From: Lathyrus oleraceus
Taxonomy: Eukaryota > Streptophyta > Magnoliopsida > Fabales > Fabaceae
Assembly (NCBI RefSeq): GCF_024323335.1
Contig: NC_066581.1
Location: 299,606,536-299,670,535, forward strand
Length of the DNA: 64,000 bases
Direction of reading: 5' to 3'
Below are positions 13,392-24,950 of this stretch, piece after piece. A program made the position numbers and the translations under genes. Each line of letters opens with the position of its first letter. Within the stretch, counting starts at the first letter, position 1. Under the pieces are notes generated by a model that saw only the letters and a list, made by a program, of their open reading frames with translations, made no database searches and was not told the origin of the DNA.

Positions 13392-14264
13392 GTACCTTTC
13401 TCAAAAAAATTGCAAATGATGCAAAATTTTAGTCCAAATTCATTGGCTTGAAAAGATGTACAACTTTTATGTTGAAGGTTTTGTCATTTGAGGATTTTAT
13501 CATTCAAACATAAGGGCTTGAAGTTGGTCCCTTTTGGCAAAATTCACATACACATGTTTTGACAGAAACCCTAATTTTGGGTCAAGTTCGCAAGGACCTA
13601 ACTCACTCATTTTTAATTATTTTGAGGTGGGATCAAGTGCATTGCAAAATTTGAGATGTCTACTTCAAATGTTATGTTGAACAAAATTTCATAATTCTAA
13701 AAGAAACACATGGGATAATGCAAAACATTATACGTCAGATAACAGTTGAAATGTCAAAGAGTCCAAGTTCAGGTGCCCATACCTTTCTCAAAAAAATGCA
13801 AATGGTGCAAAATTTTAGTCAAAATTCTTTATCTTGAAAAGATATACAACTTTTATGTTGAAGGTTTTGTCATTTGAGCTTTTTATCATTCAAACAGAAG
13901 GGCTTGAAGTTGGTCCCTTTTGGCAAAATTCACATACACATGTTTTGACAGAAACCCTAATTTTGGGTCAAGTTCGCAAGGACCTAACTCATTCATTTTA
14001 ATTATTTTAAGGTGGGACCAAGTGCATTGCAAAATTTAAGATGTCTACTTCAGTTGTTATGTTGGACAAAATTTCATATTTCTAAAAGAAACACATGCGA
14101 TAATGCAAGACATTATAGATCAGATAACAGTTGAAAAAATCAGAAGTCCAACTTCAACTGCCCATAACTTTCTCATAAAAATTTCAAATGATGCAAAATT
14201 TATGTCCAAATTCATTGTCTTGAAAAGATCTACAACTTTCATGTTGAAGGTTTTTCCATTTGAG
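13392..14264 (+). repeat. 387-bp tandem units, right arm
   Basis: Mirror image of the left-arm units, with unit ends at mirror coordinates 13491/13490, 13878/13877 and 14264. Here the Ogre-LTR-like sequence is on the plus strand. Confidence 0.85.
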
Positions 14265-14320
14265 CCTTTTTTAAGGGTGTTGCCAATTGAATTGGCGACT
14301 CCTCTTAAAAATTACACATA

Positions 14321-14372
14321 GGCGCCAATTGGATTGGCTAGGGCACCTGCCCTAGCCAATCCAATTGGCGCC
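14321..14372. repeat. perfect 25+2+25 hairpin in the right arm
   Basis: Mirror copy of the left-arm hairpin, again with a two-base spacer and with a wider outer stem around it. Confidence 0.9.
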
Positions 14373-14517
14373 TCCTTGCAATTTTTAAGAGGAGTCGCCA
14401 ATTCAATTGGAGACACCTCCTAAAAGTGGGGTAGATTGGGAATTTTGCTGAAAACTGGGTTATTTTGGGAATTTTTTCGAAAAACTGGGTTATCTCGGTA
14501 AAAAAACCGAAAAAAGC

Positions 14518-15576
14518 TATGGAAATATAATATTTCTACAAAGAGTTTTAATTATGAGAATCCTTAAAGAGATTATTCTTGTAAGAGATAATTTCATTAA
14601 ATATACAAAATTATTGAGACTATGGATTATATTTTTATGGAATATACAAAGCTACTAATATTTGATTCTGCTCTAATATGGATATTAAAATCAAAGAAAA
14701 TGTTAACAAGTGTCATCGGACATTGATTGAGAAATTAAAAAAAAAAATTGAATATTATTTTAAAAATTAAAAAGATAATTTTTTTTCTAAAAATATATGT
14801 ATCAATTCATTGATTATAAAAATAATTAATTTTTTCTTAAAAGAATATCGAATGCACATAACATAAAATATTTTTTTTATTATGAATTTACGATACGCGT
14901 TAACATGATCCTAAAATGATCTCTAACATATCAGTGAAGGAATGTCATTTACAAATCATAAATATAAATATATGAATGGAGACACTATGAACTACATTGC
15001 CTCAATCATTGAAACATTTGGTTCAGCAGAAATGTAAATATCCATGAAGAGCATGACATACATACGAGAGGGTTGGTCCAAAAAACTTGATGGAGTGTTT
15101 ATGATTATGAATATGCTTTCATTATCAGGATTAGCAATTGTAATCCTTTTAGCAACTCGTGAAATAATGGTAAAAGTAGTTTTGCTAAAATCCTTAATCG
15201 TAACCACTAGACAATACACCAAACCAGGACAAGAAGGGGAATATACAAAACCATAAATTCTAGAAATATAAAAACTAGATGCAAAAATGGAAGAAAAACA
15301 CCACATAAAAGTTTTGTTAAGGATAATCGCAATGCTAACATTTCTAGCGAGGTAGTTAATCTTATAAGGTTTTGTTCTGACCAATGAAACTTGGAAGAAT
15401 GTTGGAATTTATTAATGCCTTGGCCACAGAAGGTGTTGAAGAAAAAAAAAAAAGGAAGTATTTGTGTGTTACCATATCCGCATGGACTGCTGCGATATGA
15501 AAGTCGTTCAACAATTTTTATAGAATTAAGTTATAATGACGTTAAATAAAAATATTGTTAACATATGAATTGAGAT
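14518..15576. other. unassigned DNA with an uncertain open frame
   Basis: Mostly AT-rich. A 130-codon frame on the minus strand (15384-14992) and a 70-codon frame on the plus strand (15044-15256) overlap. Neither has a recognisable domain, signal peptide or good start context. The minus frame is hydrophobic with a few cysteines. I treat both as chance or as a fragment of an unknown gene. Confidence 0.35.
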
Positions 15577-16019
15577 TGTTGGGGTTAGAGTTTATTATCC
15601 GATCATCATGTGTTCTTGTGTTCAATTTTACATATTCTAGTCAACCGTTAATATTATTACTTATCGCTTTGCGTACGTTGTTTATATTTATACAACAACG
15701 TGCAATTAGTTGTATTGCTTAACCGACGATCTCTCATCCAATTAATAAATACGATAACATTAAGTTTTGACAATATATATGAATGCTAAACATAAATTCG
15801 TCTCTAGAGTTTTAGTATTTAACATATGAAAATCTTTGATCTAGTTATGAAGAATATTTCTAAATATCAATTCAAAACTATATAACAAATTATAATTAGC
15901 TAGGTTACAACAAGTATTAAGAACGGAGATAATTAACAATATTAATAAATAACTAAAACATATATAACACCATGATCAAGATGAATACACAAGTTGGAAA
16001 ATTACATCTAACCCCAACA
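15577..16019. repeat. 443-bp segment with 13-bp terminal inverted repeats
   Basis: Starts TGTTGGGGTTAGA and ends with its exact reverse complement. TG...CA ends of this kind occur in Copia LTRs, but flanking 5-mers (GAGAT and AAAAA) do not match and no primer site is visible. A solo LTR or small transposon is possible. Confidence 0.35.
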
Positions 16020-16763
16020 AAAAAGAATTTAACTACTCTTACTCATAGTAGCTTTACAATATAATCAAGATAGAGATGGAATAATATCAACAATGATTTC
16101 TATGATCAGACGAAGACTTCACCTTCGATCTTCAGTACATCCCTTGGGATTTCTCCCTCTCAAATCTCTATGTTATCTCTCTGCTATGCTTTTTGAATTT
16201 TAGAATGAATGAATTTGTAGAAAGGATGTAACCTCTATTTATAGCGGTATGATAAGACATTTTTCCTAGCGAGGGCCTTCGCTCGCCTAACGAGCATGTC
16301 TTTCTTCATCAGTAAGTTATGTCTAGCTCATCCAAGTGGGCTCGGACCACCTCATTTTGCCCAGAGAGTCTATCTTTTTTCCTAACGAGGAAACTCTTTC
16401 TTCATCCTTAAGTAACTTAGCCAAGTGATCTTGAACTGTTCTATTTCTCCCAACATGGGTTGACATTTTGGCCATCAAAAATACCTTGCCTCTCCATGAA
16501 ATAACTTAGCCCATAAGCCATATGAACCAACTATGTTCACCCAACGAGCTCGTGGTTTTTCCTAAAAAAATATCTTAGAAAATATGATTTTGCTAAATGT
16601 CTTATCTTTGCTGGTCGAGCTCATGTTTCATTTATCGAGTCCTTTGTTAATTAGATTTTATGTTTTGTGTTTTTATTTGATATTTTCACATGTAATTATG
16701 AAAGGAATAGTTAAAATATTTAGATATTTTATCTCCTTTTTATGACAATTTTTTTTTTGCGTG
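16020..16763 (-). repeat. LTR-like or promoter-like sequence on the minus strand
   Basis: A minus-strand TATAAATA box (16236-16243) is followed leftward by a leader-like stretch. To its right are several GAGC/GCTC-rich palindromic motifs (AGCGAGG...CGCTCG near 16270, CGAGCTCG near 16545). This resembles a U3-R layout, but I cannot find ends or a partner. Confidence 0.3.
16236..16243 (-). promoter_or_regulatory. TATA box, minus strand
   Basis: TATAAATA followed by AGAGG in the minus-strand sense, the strongest promoter-like box of this stretch. No coding frame follows it. Confidence 0.35.
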
Positions 16764-16789
16764 TGGGTGGGTGGGTGGGGGGAGGGGGG
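16764..16789 (+). other. G-quadruplex motif
   Basis: Six G-runs of three or more separated by one base (GGGTGGGTGGGTGGGGGGAG and onward) in otherwise AT-rich DNA. This meets the usual G3+N1-7 rule with very short loops. Confidence 0.85.
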
Positions 16790-17492
16790 TATATGATTTC
16801 TTGTTGTTTAAGTTAATAAGTGCTTATGTGAAACAAGTAATTTTTTCACTTATCAACTATCTCCAATTTATCATTTTGTTTGTCCTCAAACAAAACAAAA
16901 CTGATACATATGTCAAATGATTCTAATAGTTCAATCATGCATACTTCATTTAAGATTTATGATTAATCAAAAATTTGGAATAAATTATTGTAATTTTGCA
17001 TGATTAGTAAAATGCAAATTCAAAATCAATCTCACAACATCCTTAAGTCACAACATAAAGATGAAAACCTTGCTTAATCAAAGTATAATTTTAACACAAG
17101 TTCATCTCATCAATCACTTTTCATTAGAAACATAATCTCACTAAGTATCACTCAATTAGGTGTCGTTTCCCTCATTTTATACAATGCGTACACTACAATA
17201 TGTTTTTATTTCATTTAAGCAATAACAAATAATATGGAATTAGTCATGGATCACTAAGGTCTTTATTCAAATTTTAATATAATCGAACTATACAAATATT
17301 GTTTTTTCTTTGAATTTAAAGGTTCCTTGAAGATAAGAGAGCATAAATTCATCTATGTCCAACTTGCTTAAAAAATTATATTTCTTTTTCCCACTTACAA
17401 CTTCCTTTGGTGACATCTTTTTGTTTTGTTGTCTTTGAAACTTGTTTATTTCTTTTCTTTCTAATTTTTTCATTGTTTTGTTAAAGCACATT
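16790..17492. other. unassigned AT-rich DNA
   Basis: No recognisable coding region or repeat; this is the target DNA next to the SIRE-type insertion. Confidence 0.45.
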
Positions 17493-17497
17493 CATTT

Positions 17498-18748
17498 TGT
17501 TGGAACAAGATTTGTTCATATCCCTTGGGTTTTGATGATAATAATGTACTTAAAGAATAATTGGATATACTAACATATGTTCAAGTATGCATGATCATAA
17601 AGCTTAAAGTCTACTCAGAATTGACATGAAAGCATTTGTTGACAAGCTGAATGTCTCAGATTCTGATGGATCAAAATATGATGACTCTGAAGGATTGGCC
17701 TCTGAAGGACTAGACTTTGGTCATAATACTTCTGCCTCTGGTGACAACTTAGACTATGGAGTCATTAGCTTAAAAAGCTCAGCCTCTGGTCCGTACTTTG
17801 TCCCCATAGCAGACTTATCTTGTTAACACCAGACTAAGAATAAAAGCTAACTAGAGTCCCTTAGTCAAAGGCTCCAGAAAAGTTGATGGGACTTGTATAG
17901 TTCACCCTTCTCCCAGTTATATTCATAGTATGCAGCGGACTAGGTTTTTACATTATAGTTGAAGATCTTAATAGGATTTGTCATCCAACGACTCTCTCTT
18001 GGAGCTGCTGCATTTCAAAATGTTTCTCTTGTGCCAACATATTCCCAACGGCTCTTTTATCTGCGTCTATAAAAGGAAGCTGAAGACTTGAAGGAAAGTT
18101 ACACAACTATTACACAATCTAACATAACGCGTTGAGAATAAACTTTGAGCTAAAGTTTTATCTGTTCATTTGCATAAGCTCTTAAGATTTCTTATCTTTT
18201 TATGCCTTAGAAATCTTAAGTGTTTAGAAACATTGTAGTTATTGCAATACTTCTATACTTCTATTTGTGTATCAAAGTATAGTTGTAATTATTTCTACTA
18301 AAGTGTTTGTTTAAAGTATAGGAAGTCTCTTGCAAGGTTTCTTGAGCAAGGAAGTATCTTTCCCATGTGCTTGAGCAGTGAAGTCTCTTTCAGGTGTAAC
18401 TGAGCAGAAGTCTCTTGCAGAATTGCTTGAGCAAAAGTCTCTTTCAGAATTAATTGAGCAATGAAGTATCTTTCTGAATTGATTTTGCAAAGTTATAATC
18501 AAGATTGATTATAGTGAAAATCTCTTGTGTGACAAGGGGACTGGACTACTCTCATTTTAGAAGAGGAACCAGGATAAATCTTTATGTGTTAAGTTGTTTC
18601 TTTCTTATAAACTTTCTTATTATTCTGTTTCTATTGACACTTTGATATCAGACTCTGAACTTCTTCAGATTATGAAGTTGTTCATTAGAAACGAAAAATA
18701 ATCTATACACAATTTAACCCCCCTTCTTGTGTATTTTTATTACCTTCA
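17498..18748 (+). repeat. 5' LTR of the SIRE-type element
   Basis: TG (17498) to CA (18748), ending two bases before the primer site. The short frame at 17626-17826 is not a known protein. AGTCTCTT-type units recur near 18325-18480, a weak tandem pattern with period about 30-40 bp. Confidence 0.75.
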
Positions 18749-18750
18749 GT

Positions 18751-18762
18751 TGGCATCAGAGC
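18751..18762 (+). other. primer binding site, tRNA-iMet type
   Basis: TGGCATCAGAGC differs by one base from the usual Copia primer site TGGTATCAGAGC. Confidence 0.8.
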
Positions 18763-18869
18763 AGCATCTGTGCTAAGCACGTTACAATGGTACAATTAAA
18801 GGTCATGAGAAAAATACTTATTCCTTCATGTCCGGTTCATCTGGAATGACTGGTTTTACTGGTATTCCT

Positions 18870-20345
18870 TATGACTACAATACTACTGAGAAAAGTTATA
18901 CTCTGCTAGACCACTTTCATTAAATGGTGACTCCACTCAGTTTGAATGGTGGAAAAGTAAATTGTATACATATATCATTGGTCTTGATTATGAATTATGG
19001 GATATCCTCGAGGATGATATTAACATTGATGTTAATGGTGTTGGAATGGTAAAAGATAGAAAACTCTCACACATGATCAAAAGAAAATTTACAGGAAACA
19101 TCATTGAGTTAGAGGCATTCTGATAGAAGCTCTACCTCATTCTGAATATATTAAGATCATTGATAAGTCAACTACTAATACTATCTTTGAATCTTTGTGT
19201 TCCACATGTGAAGGGAACCAACAAGTAAAAGAGGCTAAGGTCAACCTTCTTGTGAAACATTATTAGTTATTTAGAAGGAAGATAATGACATTGAAACCAT
19301 GTTTTCTAGGTTTCAAGTTCTTGTATTAGGCTTTCAAGTTCTGAGAAAATGTTACACAATAACTGACTATGTTAAGAAGATTTTGAGAATTCTTCCTACT
19401 AGATACATACCTAAGGTCACAACTATTCAGAAGGCTAAAGACTTGAATACATTGAGCCTTGAAAGCCTGGTTAGCAACCTTCGGAGCCATGAGATGGAAC
19501 ATAATGGTGAAATCTAAAACACTGGTGTTGAAGTCAACTACTGAAAAAATATGGTGGTAAAGTTGTCATACCCTTAAAAGTCTGGAAATCAGAAGAAGCT
19601 TCTGATGAAGAAGATTATAATGGTAACTTTGATAATGAGGAGATGGCCTTTATCATCAGGAGGTTTTAACAATTGACAAAAAGGAACAAGAGATTCTCTG
19701 CTAAAAGTAGTGTCTTCAGAGGATCTAGTTCCAAATACAATATATATGATCAAAAGAATTGCTTCAATTGTAGGAAGCCTGGTCATTTCAAAGCTGACTG
19801 TTCTGATCTGCAGAATGACAAATCAAAGAAAGGAAGCCTCCAGAAGGACAACTTCAGAAGTAAAATCAAGAAGAGTCTCATGGTAACATGGGATGAACTT
19901 GATAATTAAGACAATTTATACAAAGATGAAGGAGAAGTAAATATAGCATTGATGCATATCTTATCATCTGATACAGAACATCAATCAACCTCTGATTCAA
20001 AATCAGATGAAGAAGACATGGTATTTTCTAATCTATCTCGTTATGATCTCATATCTTTTGTTCAAGACCTTATGAGTCATTGACAAGACAAGGAAAAAAA
20101 TATGAAAACTTTAAGAAAGCAAAATCATCATCTAAAAGAAGAACTAAAGTCTTCTCAAGATGAAATAGAATCTTTAAAAATGGATCATGTTGCTCAATTA
20201 AAGGAAATGACTGATAAATCTCTGAGTGGGCATGAAATGACTCTTCAAAATTTTATCATAACATGTCTTGAGAGAACAAAACTTGCCTCCATCATATATG
20301 GAGTAAGTAAGAGCAAAGGAAAAGGTCTGGGTTATAGTGAATGAT
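18870..20345 (+). pseudogene. gag: SIRE-type Copia gag
   Basis: Nucleocapsid/capsid precursor. Segments in several frames show the expected order: a WWKSKLYTYIIGLDYELWDI-like start of the UBN2-type Gag domain (about 18945), a region ending in KILRILPTRY and ESLVSNLRSHEMEHNG (19299-19514), a basic stretch with a CFNCRKPGHFKADC zinc knuckle (C-X2-C-X4-H-X4-C, within 19673-19909), then a coiled-coil-prone segment (20102-20344). At least four frameshifts or stops separate these pieces, including tandem TGATAG near 19122. Function is lost. Confidence 0.8.
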
Positions 20346-20479
20346 GTTCTAATAAAAAATCTCAACTATTGAAAAAACCCTCAAAGCTTTATTTTTCAAG
20401 CAGTAATAAAGGACCCATAATATTATGGGTACCTAAATCTCAAATTGTTTTTGCTACAGAGATGCCGAAGAGGAGAAAC

Positions 20480-20620
20480 AAGACAACAATCATGGTATCT
20501 AGATAACGACTGCTCACGACATATGATGGGAGAAAGGCATATGTTCCAAACCCTGATTCTGAAGGAGGAAGGACGTATGGAGTTTTGAGGAGGACAAAAA
20601 GGGAAGATCATTGGTACGAG
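20480..20620 (+). pseudogene. pro: start of Copia protease, cut by an Ogre insertion
   Basis: The frame beginning with TGG at 20493 reads WYLDNDCSRHMMGERHMF, matching the active-site region of Copia protease in which the triad is normally DSG; here it is altered. A TGA follows and the sequence ends at GKIIGT where the Ogre-A LTR starts. The 5 bp before the junction are ACGAG. Confidence 0.8.
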
Positions 20621-22129
20621 TGTAAGACCCCAATTTTGACCCCTAATATCCCTCATGCCATCTCATGATTTACATTGGCATTGGGATCATATCTTGGTAC
20701 CCCCTCACCTATCATTCACTGGGTTGCATTGGGATAGATCACCAAGAATTTTTGAATGTATCATACTTTATTTTATTTGTTTTACTAACCAAAATACCAA
20801 AAATATGTCTAGTGTAGCTTTGTTTATTTTGTAGGTAGTGTGTGTATCCACTTGTGCCTCATCAAGCTCACAACTAGATTTTGAGACCCTTAAGGCAAGG
20901 GAACAAGTTAGAAAAGGTCCAAATTGGTTAAAAGAATAGTATATGGATCCCCATTTCTTCATTTATCATTTTGATCAAGAATTCATCAAGAGTTTGAAGC
21001 TTGTTTGTCAAGGAAGCCCTAATTCATCTGGGTATCTTGTGTGTTTTCCTAAGCAAGTTTCTTCAACAATTTGTCAAAGATATCAAGTTATACTCCATTG
21101 CACATCATATTATGCATATATTATTCTCCATGAGCCCCAAAGAGCAATATAACTTCAATTTTTCAAGTTGGTTCAAGGAGGTTGACCAGAGAAAGTCAAC
21201 TGGTCAAATCTAGGGTTTCCTAGACCCTATCTCCTACAATTTATATCATATGAAAATCATTACAAGAGAAAAGTTACTCTTTATGAGATTCCAAACAACT
21301 TTCATGTTGGCATTAAGAGCTAATTTTGCTTGGAAAGTCATTTTTTATGGTGGAAGATTATAGGTCATTTTGTTTGTGCCCTAGATAGAAGGTCAACTTC
21401 CAAGAACCATAACTTCATCAATTTTTATGATACGAATGTCCTATAAGTTTCATAATTAAATTCAAGATGTATTATCAAACTTTTCTTCTTTGAGAAAAGT
21501 CAAATTCCACTTGCAAGGGAATGTGCCATGAGGAAATTATAGGTCCATTTGGGTTCTCATCATTGAGCATGCAATTTTCCTCAACTTTTAAAATCAATAA
21601 TTCTATCATGAAAGATCCAAATGGTGTTAAATTTATGACCAAATTCAATATATTTTAAATAGACACAACTTTGAATAAGGAACCAAAGTTATTTGAAGCT
21701 CATAGCAAAAGTTATTCAAGGTGGAAAAAGAGGTCATTTGAGTTTTAACTTAGAAAATTTTCAAGTATGTTTGATTCCTCCAACTTCAAGGTAAGAATTC
21801 ATGATGATCCAAGATTAAAATTGGAAAATTCCCAATATCAAAGTTGTCCCCCTTAATGGTAGCTTTCCAAAGAGTCCAAGATCATTGCATTTGGATCAAA
21901 ATTGAGGGACTTGCACATGGTTCCTTTGCATGGCCTAATTTGGCAACTTTTTAACTCAAATGCTATTATCTTTTGCATGCTTCCATGTTATGATCTCAGC
22001 ATCATTGGTACACGAATTTGGATTGGATTGCATTATTATTTGGGCTTAATCACATGCCCATGCACCCATGCACACAACTTGCTATTTTTAGCCAACTTTT
22101 CAAATGGTGTGGAAATCAATTCAAGATCC

Positions 22130-22137
22130 TATAAATA
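22130..22137 (+). promoter_or_regulatory. TATA box of the Ogre-A LTR
   Basis: TATAAATA about 1.5 kb into the LTR, at the same relative place as in the other Ogre LTRs. Confidence 0.6.
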
Positions 22138-23676
22138 CCTTGCCATTTCCTCAACATTGAAGGATCCTTGCTCAAGCTCTACCCTACAAATCCCCTAAAC
22201 CTCCATTGAAAGATCACCTTGAAGATTTCTTTGAAATCGAGTTTTAGTTCAAATTCTGTTTGTGAGCTAAAACTCCAAGGATTCATAACCATTTTCATCT
22301 CAAAAATCTCCTGTAAGCAAGAGGAAGCAAGGCCAGTGGAAATTCCATCAAGAACTTGCTCAGAATTCATCACCCGAAGGTGAATTTTCTCAAACTTTCC
22401 TTCTTCGATTCTCTCTCATTTCTTCACCTTTTTGATTGATTTTTGGTTTCCTGAAGTCCTACCAATGTAGGCAACAAGATTGAGTTGTTTTGAGGTTAAA
22501 CCGAAGCAACTCAGTTATGGAACCTTATTTTTCAATTCCACATATCTTTCTATATAGTGAGAATTGGAGAAATTGAAGGTCAGATTCAAGATCCTCATGA
22601 TTTCTCTTCAAAATACTGTATAATCCATGCGTTTTATGGACATTTTTGATGGACCAGTCAGGTGAGGGTGACCGGAGCTAGGGCTCCGGTGGTGCGCTGG
22701 ATCAATCCAAACCATCTGATCTGGTTGCCACGTAATATTGTCCCTCCTTTCTGATTACGATCCATGTGCACGCGCTGACTTTGGCGCATGGTAAGCTTGA
22801 CGCGCGTGGCCATCAAATCTGCCACCTCAATTAATGAGGGAGATCTGATGGCCTTTTTTTTTATTTAATTCATTTTCTGTTTTATCATTTTTAATACCAT
22901 TTTCTTATTAAATTCATATTAATTTCAATTTTAATCCAAAAAGTATGGGACTTTTACCAAAAAGATTTAAATAATTTCCTCTTCCCATTTCTGATTTAAA
23001 ATTATTTTTTTGGATTGTATTTGATATTTTTAGTGAATTTAATGATTTTGGACTTGTTTTTAATTGATTTTAAATACTTCTGACTTTTCAAAAATTCCCA
23101 AAAAATTTGTCTAAGGTCCTTTGACCTTGTTTGACCTAGGATAAATCTCTTTGCCATTTATTTGGTGATTTGAGGGATTTAAGGTTTTTCCCCTTTTAAA
23201 ATTCATTTTTATTCATTTAAAATTTGAATTTTATTTGTTTAATTGTTTTAAAATTGTGTTGAGCTATTTGATTGACTTTGTGTTGACTCAATTTTTGTCT
23301 GGCCTTGATCTTGATTGATTTGAACTTCCATTTGATCAAAACTTTTGGGTTTAGGGGGTTGATGAAGTGTAGACTTCATCCCTCAAGATGAATTGATAAT
23401 ATTGATTAAGTGAAGCTCATCCCTTGATCAATTTTGGATTCTATTTCACTTCACCTATTTATCTTCATCTGTTTTCTTTCCCAACCCATCTATAACCAAT
23501 GACTTCTCACAAGATCAAATGTTAGTTGATTCATCAATGACCTTGAGTCAGATGAATCAACATGAGCCTGATTGAGATGGTTCATCCCATTTTATTTTTG
23601 TGTGTGGTATGCTTTAGGAGCTTGGTTCTTTGTACCATGTCTCTAGCATGCATTAACACCAATGTCATTATTCCCC

Positions 23677-23740
23677 GACCTCAGATAGTTGTTACTTCTA
23701 CATAAGTCCAATTACGATTGCGTAACATAGAGCTAAATTT
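23677..23740 (+). promoter_or_regulatory. conserved Ogre LTR block, Ogre-A copy
   Basis: Contains CCTCAGATAG, TTACGATTGC and TAACATAG. It is retained almost unchanged in all Ogre LTR subfamilies here although neighbouring DNA has diverged. Confidence 0.7.
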
Positions 23741-24950
23741 GTCCCAAAAATAATAGTATTTTGTAAGTGAAATTGTAAGTCTCCCATTCACCATGATATT
23801 GTGTGAATGTTTGACCTCTTTTCCATTTATGGGAGCTAGTCGCATACTTATTGATTTTATCCAAGTTGGAGCCCTTATCATGGATGATGTATAGGTTCAA
23901 TCTTCATGCTTATGAGTGGATGGTTGAGTGTTCTCCAAAGAATGACTTAAACAATTTCTTCTTCCACTAACATATCTTTGTATTGACTTTATTTTTAATT
24001 CCATTTACTTTAATGCAATTTAAATTTTAGAAATTTATCATTCATTGTCATTCACATTCATGCAAGTTGTTTATGTTTCAGTTATTTTCACTTTGCTCAC
24101 TTGAGCCATATTTTGTGCTTGTATTATATTGTGTGCTTGTGACTTTGTTTTGTTTATGGTCTTAGGACCTTAAAATACTTAATAATAACAAAAAAATCTA
24201 AAAATTATATTGATGGACTGTTGGACCTCTGCCCTTAACTTGATTTGAATCATTGGACTTAGAGTAGGAAACATCCCTGAGCTATAGAGTTATCTTGGCC
24301 AATGCCATCATTTGAGACTAAGTTATCTTGGTCAATGCCATTCATCTGTTACAAGCCTTGAGAGACTCCTTTGATTTATTTGTTATACTCATTATCTCTT
24401 TGTCTGGATTTGTTATTTTGATCTTATTGATATCATCTGACGCTTCTCTTTGAGTATGTTTCAAGGGATATTTCATCTGATACATCTAAAAGACATTGAA
24501 GACGGTTTGTTTTTGGAGTGCTTGCTTAGATATTTGGTTATCTTTATTTTCTACCATTTGGACTTCTTGTTATTTGCTTGGGTGATTATGCTCGTTGCTT
24601 GCTCAATAGTCTAAAGGATATGGGTTTCTATCTGACATTATTGTCTTGTGAATGTTTCCCATTGGTTAGATCTTTTCAACTCTAAACTTTTAAATCTTGA
24701 GTAGGATAGTCCATTCATCTCCTCCTCTCCTTCTTTAATTTCAAAATCTCTCCCTCATTTTAAAACCTTATTTGTTTGTGTTTTCAACTTATACTTGTTT
24801 TAATGAGTAGAAACTTTGGCCTTATGCCATTGATTTTCAAAATAGTTTCTTAATCAAACTTGTAAATGAATTTAATCATATTGACTTTTAATTTCAAAAA
24901 GACAAAAAAGAACTAACAACCTCATCTAATCATTTTGGCCACTTTGTTCT

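Larger units (their letters stand above)
12265..14517. mobile_element. Mutator-like fold-back element with 9-bp TSD
   Basis: Element 12274-14508 (2,235 bp) is flanked by perfect 9-bp duplications GAAAAAAGC (12265-12273 and 14509-14517), the length expected for Mutator-like transposons. It begins GGTTTTTTTACCGAG and ends with the reverse complement. The whole body is one inverted repeat with its centre at about 13391; matching motifs lie at mirror positions (for example 12518 and 14264 sum to 26782). No transposase frame is present, so it depends on an autonomous element. Within each arm lie a 52-nt hairpin and 387-bp tandem units. A transcript would form a hairpin of about 1.1 kb and is a likely small-RNA source; that is inference. 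Confidence 0.88.
17498..20620 (+). mobile_element. SIRE-type Ty1/copia element, 5' part
   Basis: A 5' LTR, a tRNA-Met-type primer site, a decayed gag with zinc knuckle, and the first residues of the protease occur in order on the plus strand. The element stops abruptly at 20620 where an Ogre LTR begins. Its remaining pol and 3' LTR should lie beyond the nested Ogre insertions, outside this window. LTR length (1,251 bp) and the LTR beginning TGTTGGAACAAG fit legume SIRE/Maximus elements. Several frameshifts mean it is old. The upstream target duplication is probably CATTT (17493-17497), which cannot be checked without the other end. Confidence 0.8.
20621..24950 (+). mobile_element. Ogre-A: LTR on the plus strand, 3' end displaced
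   Basis: Begins TGTAAGACCCCAATTTTG, the start shared by all Ogre LTRs in this window, and aligns with the reverse complement of 29711-24951 for about 4.3 kb. The final roughly 450 bp of the LTR (the AACTACGAGG block and the CCGCTACA end) are missing because Ogre-B begins at 24951. Whether it was a solo LTR or the 5' LTR of a full element cannot be decided. A short direct repeat GTTATCTTGG-CAATGCCAT occurs twice at 24290-24345. No genes. Confidence 0.8.

Noticed and set aside
14992..15384. 130-codon minus-strand frame as a host gene
   Set aside because: No domain, no conserved motif, poor start context and a competing frame on the other strand; left as unassigned DNA.
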